Below are positions 58,547 through 64,000 of a DNA stretch of 64,000 bases, piece by piece. Source of the stretch: Malaya genurostris. Taxonomy: Eukaryota > Arthropoda > Insecta > Diptera > Culicidae. The notes beneath the pieces are model-generated. The model saw only the letters and a program-made list of their open reading frames with translations, had not been told where the DNA came from and searched no databases. Within the stretch, counting starts at the first letter, position 1; every line of letters begins with the position of its first letter. The stretch lies in NCBI RefSeq assembly GCF_030247185.1, contig NC_080572.1, positions 96,893,198 through 96,957,197 of the forward strand. Reading direction: 5' to 3'. The translations under genes and the position numbers were made by a program.

Positions 58547-59394
58547 TCTGTCACTAACGGTTCTGGTGAATTGAGTGAACTAAACGACAAAACTCATCAT
58601 CCGCTCAATTTTCTCAGATATGGATGAACCGATTTTTGTCATTTTAGACTCGTTCGATATAATATTGGGTTGTGAATCGAGTTCAAAGATCACATGATTG
58701 TTTCTTCTGGTTCCAGAGATATAATCGTACAAGTTTCGTTACCTAGAAATCAATTCTTTATCTTAATCGCACAATTATTTAAGAAAGTGACCAAAATTAA
58801 AATGTGTTGTTGGTGATACATTTGTTTTGAAAAATGTTGACGAATATGTGACGTTAGCGCTGAAGCATCCTATTTTGATCTACCCAAATCAATCTAAATG
58901 AATTTGTTTCAAAATGGGAGCTTTAATGGGTCAGATATTTGCGTAATAAAAAAGGCGGGTGGTTAATGTCAGACACATAACTGGATGTCGTGAATACGAA
59001 TAAAATTTACATGCTTCCTTCATACTTCCGAATATCCATTAGTTGATCGATTTTGTGAATTCTGCAAGCATTCCCCTTCTTCTATACTAAAATTTGAAAC
59101 GATGCACCAATTTTGTGCTTTTTTGCACAAATCAAAAAACCCCTAAATGTTCAAACTCTGCGGCGACCAGTAGCCAGTCGTCATTCGTTTACGCCCGAGA
59201 CGTCAGATAGGATATGTCACCTAGTGTTATATCCTTAAAGGGTCACATAAGTAGTGTGGACTTTGCGTCTGCTTAGCGGTTAAAGTTGAACTGCTAGGCA
59301 CGAGATGGCAGTTCAATTTGAACTGCTTTAAGTACTGACGAGCCGAAGGCGAAACGCAAAGAAAGTTGAAAATATAGTTCTGGACTTCATCAAG
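58547..59394. other. Dispersed-repeat remnants
   Basis: 58560-58760 belongs to the GATATGGATGAACCGATTTT family. 58950-59080 is the partner of 4608-4725. 59250-59370 has TTGAACTGCTAGGCACGAG and ATGGCAGTTCAATTTGAACTGC, a short inverted motif of unknown class. Confidence 0.45.
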
Positions 59395-59399
59395 CATAA

Positions 59400-60791
59400 C
59401 TGCAATAACTACATCTCGGAAACACAACACGGTTTTATGCCAAAACGATCAACTACAACGAACTTATTGTCTTATACATATTTTATTTCGATCCCTACAA
59501 GCACGCCTTCAAATTGACGCTATCTCTACGGATTTCTCCGCAGCCTTCGACATTGCAGTTGCTGAACTCGAAAAACTTAGATTCAGTGGATCTTCACTCA
59601 ACTGGCTTCAATCATATCTTATTTTTCGAGAAATGTTTGCAAACACCGTTTGCTGTAGGTTCTTGAGTCTCTCAAGGCAGTCACTTGGGATCATTTTTAT
59701 TCTTGCTCTACCTCAATGATCTCAACTTTCTATTGAAATGCCACAAACTATCTTTCGCAGATGATTTTAAGCTTTATCATCTAGTAAGATCGCCCGACGA
59801 CACTATATTTTTAGTCACAGCTTGAATCATTCGTGAACTCGTGTAACGACAATAGAATGGTCTTAAATGCCTCGAAATGTTCCGTTACGTCGTTTATTCG
59901 CAAACACTCGCTATTTAGCTACGACTATAACATTTCGCAGATTGTACTGAAACGAGAATCTACCGTTGAAGATTTAGGTACACAGAAAGAAAAGATGAAA
60001 CTTACACGACATGTAAACCGACAATACTATGAAATAGACATCAGTTGAAACGAAAATCTGATTTAAAACCATGATTGATGTAAAATTTCATTAAAATTCA
60101 TTTAGTTTTTCATTGAACAAGACTTTATATTTACAAACCGCTTCGTTTTGTAATGTAAATTTCCGTTCAATTGCCTGCTCCAAATATGTGCATGAAAATA
60201 AATGTAAAATCACAAAATATTTTTATCTGTGTATCATTCTTGATACCAAGTTGAATTTCAAAAGTCATATCGATTATGTGATCTTTAAGCTCTCCAAGCT
60301 TTTAGGTTTCGTCTTTCGCATTACTAAGAGCTTTGTCAATGTACATTGTCTTAAAGCATTATATTGTGCTCTAGTCCGCTCGACGTTTGAATATTCAGCT
60401 GTGGTCTGGTCACCGCATTATCAAATCGACATAGATCGGATCGAAGCTTTTCAACAAAAATTTGTTAGATTCTCCCTGCGTAACCTACCATGGAGAGATC
60501 TTACTAATCTTCCTAGTTACATAGATCGCTGTAAGCTTATTGATCTTGATCGGTTATTCGTTCGTCGGAATGTCTCCAAGGCAACTTTCGTTGCTGTTTC
60601 GTCCCAAACTCTTGCATTTGATTAGTCTCGACATTCATCGACGCAATCTTCGTTCCCATCTCTTTTTGAGATTACCTGTTGCACGAACAAATTATGGTTA
60701 TAATGAGCCGTTCTCCAGTATATGCCGAACATTCAACTACTGTTCCAATGTCTTCGACTTTCATTTATCTCGAAACATGATTAAACGATAG
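59400..60791 (+). pseudogene. Jockey-like reverse transcriptase pseudogene
   Basis: Recognisable blocks in several frames are ISETQHGFMPKRSTTTNLL (about 59415), AISTDFSAAFDIAVAELEKL (the D of the first catalytic block, about 59520), and then MVLNASKCSVTSFIRKHS. After removal of the MITE, VEDLG joins IILDTKLNFKSHIDYVI, and RSTFEYSAVVWSPHYQ and FVRFSLRNLPWRDL follow. The last segment (60540-60791) shifts frame again to HRRNLRSHLFLRLPVARTNYG. The catalytic region with the expected FADD motif is frame-shifted (LSFADDFKLYH-like at about 59750). Clade assignment to Jockey or a relative is from motif style. Confidence 0.75.
59981..60231. mobile_element. MITE (251 bp), TA-flanked, inside the LINE
   Basis: Ends CACAGAAAGAAAAGATG and, reversed, CACAGATAAAAATATTTTG. 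TA at 59979-59980 and 60232-60233. Removing it with one TA joins GAAGATTTAGG and TATCATTCTTGAT in frame (EDLG-IILD). Confidence 0.88.
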
Positions 60792-61380
60792 TTTCGTAGT
60801 CACCTGTCGGATTAAGATTTGTCTGGAACCGTTAATATTTTATTTTCATTCAACCCCCATTCCGTCTCTCCATCATCTTCATTTGAAACTAACTAGATTC
60901 GCTCGCCTAAATTAACCTGGTCGTTAATTACAATTTTTTTCTGTCTTCCACCATCCATTTTTATCACTAATTAGATCTACATGCCGATTCTAGCCTCGTC
61001 GTTTTTTTTCCGTCTTCCAACATCTGTTTGATAACTAATTAGATCTACATGCTGATTCCAACCCCGTCGTTCGTTTTCGCTCGTTTAGCACCCCCTCCAC
61101 CAACCCTTGTTTTCAATTTACCTAACCATTTTTCTCCTCACTCTCACCTTCTAAGTAAGAGTTCTAATACTGTTAAGCATGGTGTCATCAACTAGTTATA
61201 GTGTTATAAATTTAGTTTGAACTGTTAGTTTTAATTGTAGTGTTAGGCCTAAATGTATCTGTTGGATCATTGTATTCTGTTGATACAAATGATGAGGAGG
61301 TTTTATGCCTGCTGGAGAGAGAGATAGCTAAATTTCATCTCCACCGGACTTTTCCCTGCTCCAAATAAAAAAATAAATAA

Positions 61381-61855
61381 ATGAGATACTGCTGTGGTTG
61401 GACAAGGTTTAGCGTTCACAACCGATTACAATCTTCCAATGAAGAAAACATTAATTCGTTGGGTTGATCAATGATACAATAGGCATATGATATGAAAAGT
61501 ATGAAATATATCTACTGCTTTCTACATTGATATTTCTAGCAAATACGAGATAAATACATGTGCTTCTAAACGAAGTGTCTTGTGAAGGGACACATTTCAG
61601 ATCCAATTTCATATAGTTGCAAAGTCAATCAATGAATTTAATATAATCTTGTTTTGAGTCATCTATGTCGAAATCACCCACAACTAACACCGGCGTATTT
61701 TTTACGAATATATTAAAATGAGGCGTACTTCATTTTTATAATCCATATAGAAACATAAAATATATTTAGAAAAACACTTTTCAAACAAATTTGGATTTTT
61801 TAATTAAATTCTTTCCTTTTGCCACGTTTAAATCTGTATTTTTCAGGAGAAATAA
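61381..61855. other. Noncoding
   Basis: AT-rich, nothing recognised. Confidence 0.45.
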
Positions 61856-61859
61856 AATA

Positions 61860-62030
61860 CTGATTAATCTGTACATTTGGCAACCCTGTTTCGCACGGCA
61901 TATTTCGAAACGACACCCATACTTGTATACAGATGTGTTCTACATCAATACTTTCACTTTCGCATTGCATAAAAGCGTTGCCGTCGTAATTGAATGTCTT
62001 AGTGACGACGCAAACTTTTTCAACTTCCAT
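61860..62030 (-). pseudogene. Repeated small frame, copy in composite C
   Basis: Minus-strand frame from 62030: MEVEKVCVVTKTFNYDG, FMQCESESIDVEHICIQVW, then GLPNVQINQY. Open for 76 codons (to 61800). Collinear with 49667-49795. The leader TTTCCTACCAAAAG precedes both. Unknown function; part of a repeated composite rather than a unique gene. Confidence 0.5.
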
Positions 62031-62376
62031 ATTGATGAGTCTGATGCTTTTGGTAGGAAATGGAGAAAATTCAATTAATTCTCAATGGTGATCTGTGGGA
62101 CTGAACAGGGCCTCGAATTTGGATCTGAGATTGGCTCTTGAGGTGTACATTCGGCAAACTCGTCAGAAATTTGACTCGAAATTCATTGTGATTTCCAATT
62201 GGATTCCAAAACTGATGAAACAATCCATTTCGGGCGGAATCAGTTGATGCATTTAGAACACACAATGAATTCTGATTAAAATTCTAGACAACTTAACTTC
62301 GGCACTGTTACTCTCCCGGATGTCTCGCTTCAACAAGTGTTGCTCAAAAAATGATGGGAAAGAGTGCACTGTTTAT

Positions 62377-62444
62377 CTTTTATACTGATACAGTTGTACA
62401 GCAGCAGATATTTTGTTCACTTTCTCAGAACGCGTTCTGATTGG
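62377..62444 (-). promoter_or_regulatory. Histone-type promoter remnant (CCAAT and TATA)
   Basis: On the minus strand CCAATCAGAACGCGTTCTGA (CCAAT at 62440-62444) is followed about 60 bp later by TATAAAAG (62377-62384). Spacing and the CCAAT word suit an insect histone promoter. No histone coding sequence follows. The same CCAAT block is in copy A (5185-5189). Confidence 0.5.
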
Positions 62445-62780
62445 CTGGTCCTGACATGGGTAAAATCAGACAGGTTTTTCAATACTATTGCAATATTTCA
62501 AGGTTGTTGCAATACACGTTCAAGTTGAAAAACTTCCAATACCAAACCAAACATTTCAGAAAAGTGTAATTTGGAATTATTGGAGATTATGTCATCAAAT
62601 TAAAAATTTTATCTACAAATTATGATCCCATTTCTGATGGCATGTAGCAAAAATTATGTTGATACGTTACATCCAACATGAGATATTGACGATCAAAAAC
62701 TTATCACTCTAGCAGAGGGTAAATTTCGAAAAGGTGCCCCATAGTATAAAGTAAGTCGTATTCAGAACAAAAATGTCATG
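62395..62780 (+). repeat. Histone-promoter-linked repeat, copy C
   Basis: Matches copy A (5139-5605) with an internal gap (the AGATCACTGAGC to GAACTATCCTC part is missing). Ends GGTGCCCCATAGTATAAAGTAAG. Confidence 0.75.
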
Positions 62781-64000
62781 GCATCCTTTGACGTTAACTA
62801 CGATGAGTTTTGAACTAAAATCTGTTATTTTCAAACACTGTTTCAACAATTTCAAACCAATCAGTAGAACATAATTTTATTAACCATTTGTAAAAATATA
62901 CAAACATCCGCAATGGAACTGCCGCCAGAGAAGTTTAAACCAATCCAGAAAAGTAACCTTAAATCCATCAGTTCCACCGTTTCACTGAAAGATAAACAAC
63001 AATCCCGGAGCGCTTGCCTTCAGCAAAAATTGGATTATATTTCTTCCAGCCTGCTTTGATGGTCAAGTTTCGCTATAATCCCGTGATAAAGCTGAACCCG
63101 GGCAACCACACCGCAGATGATCATCATCTTATCAAACGAACCTTATCTTTGTTGAAAACGTCACCGGGAAGCCATCGTGAAGACCATTTGCTCGAAAAGC
63201 CCCCGCCCACGTTGGATCCATCGTTAAACTTTTTTTTTCCTCCCGCTTTCTTGCGGCAATCCGAACAGGAAAGCAAATCGAAACCAGTAGGATTTTCGTG
63301 CAGCCAACAGGATATGCCTTTCATATTACTGTCAATTTGGACGAAGCTTTTCCCGAAATATGGCAAGAAGAAAAAAAAACGTTGAACGTCTCCAAGCCCC
63401 ACTCCCGGACTCCATATCACTATGTAAAAAAAATGAACCATGGTTGGATGAAAACCTGGGTGCTTTGTAGAAATCAGGTTCAGTAATCGGATTTCCCTTC
63501 TGCTGTCGGTTGTTCCACCGCCAAGCTTTTTTGGTCCCGTTAGTGTGGCACCGCTCTTAAATCGGTTGATTGGAAGAGTTCGTCGGTTTTTCCCATTTTA
63601 TTTTCCCTGTGGCAGGTGAATGCCCAACCGAAAATTCTGGTCTAGATTTAACTTTCTTCGTTTCGTCTCCGCCGTTGGTCGAAATGTAAAACAGGATGCA
63701 CATGAGAAAGTCACGGGATACTTTGATATGTCTTTTTTTCTCTCTCGTCGGTTGCCTAGTCCATGCTTCCGTTACCGGTGTTCTTTTGTAGCTTCCGCAT
63801 GTAGATGACTGCAGAGATGGCACGGATTTAACGATCGATTGAGGAAGAAGAAAATCCTGCGGATTTTAAGGAACATATACCACAACTGATCGGGCGATTA
63901 TCGTTAGAAGTCTGGTAAAACAAGTCGGATAAAGTGAGAATGGGATGTCGAAGAAAATTTTCGTAACCGTAACCTAGATTCCAGAGGCAGTGGAGCAAAT
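62781..64000. other. Apparently single-copy, GC-richer sequence
   Basis: No repeat recognised. 63014-63385 (plus) is open for 123 codons but overlaps an opposite-strand frame and has no domain. May be flank, intron or UTR of a host gene beyond the window. Confidence 0.35.

Larger units (their letters stand above)
59395..61380 (+). mobile_element. Jockey-like non-LTR retrotransposon, 5'-truncated
   Basis: Reverse-transcriptase remains are followed by a 3' UTR ending CTGCTCCAAATAAAAAAATA, an A-rich LINE tail. The endonuclease part is missing. A MITE is inserted at 59981-60231. Confidence 0.75.

Noticed and set aside
63014..63385. 123-codon plus-strand frame
   Set aside because: Ends in a poly-Lys tract from an A-run, overlaps an antisense frame, no domain.

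Overview
This is a eukaryotic, AT-rich (repeat-derived parts visibly more so), insect-type window. The transposon mix (irritans mariner, DD37D and DD37E Tc1/mariner families, an RTE-type and a Jockey-like LINE, a THAP-type P element relative and many TA-flanked MITEs) points to a dipteran, most likely a mosquito. This is inference from families; no species-diagnostic gene is present. There are no operons, bacterial signals or CRISPR arrays. Most of the 64 kb is mobile DNA in nested layers.

Layout. 0.07-1.7 kb: decayed DD37E transposon with an internal duplication. 2.8-4.1 kb: second DD37E family, with a sister copy at 57.2-58.4 kb. 5.1-5.6 kb: repeat carrying a histone-type CCAAT motif. 6.1-7.9 kb: 1.76-kb TIR element sitting in a relic of the element seen intact at 34.7 kb. 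8.7-11.7 kb: foldback MITE carrying a 1.9-kb repeat. 14.22-14.38 kb: a short convincing terminal coding exon (minus strand). 15.22-20.05 kb: hAT element with exact 8-bp target duplication and a 184-bp satellite inside. 20.25-29.98 kb: P/THAP9-like transposase pseudogene split by at least four insertions, one of them four layers deep. 31.1-34.4 kb: RTE-type LINE, minus strand. 34.72-36.67 kb: foldback element whose ends begin CACAGTG with a 5-bp duplication (Transib/RAG-like ends).

38.2-41.8 kb: 3.5 kb of heptanucleotide satellite with sharp sequence switches. 42.4-43.2 kb: possible noncoding first exon ending in a strong splice donor. 43.6-44.2 kb: identical 293-bp tandem duplication. 48.5-49.8 kb: a histone-derived composite (H2B amino-terminal fragment, TATA box, histone 3' stem-loops), related by inversion to 61.9-62.8 kb. 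49.8-50.0 kb: (TTA)n. 57.2-58.5 kb: mariner inside a MITE. 59.4-61.4 kb: Jockey-like LINE interrupted by a MITE whose removal restores the frame. 62.8-64 kb: apparently unique sequence.

Of the transposases only the irritans mariner (20.61-21.63 kb) is open nearly end to end; the others carry stops or frameshifts. Likely host-gene content is limited to the 14.2-kb exon and possibly the 42-43-kb exon. The two best candidates for something undescribed are the histone-derived composite repeat and the foldback element with RSS-like ends.
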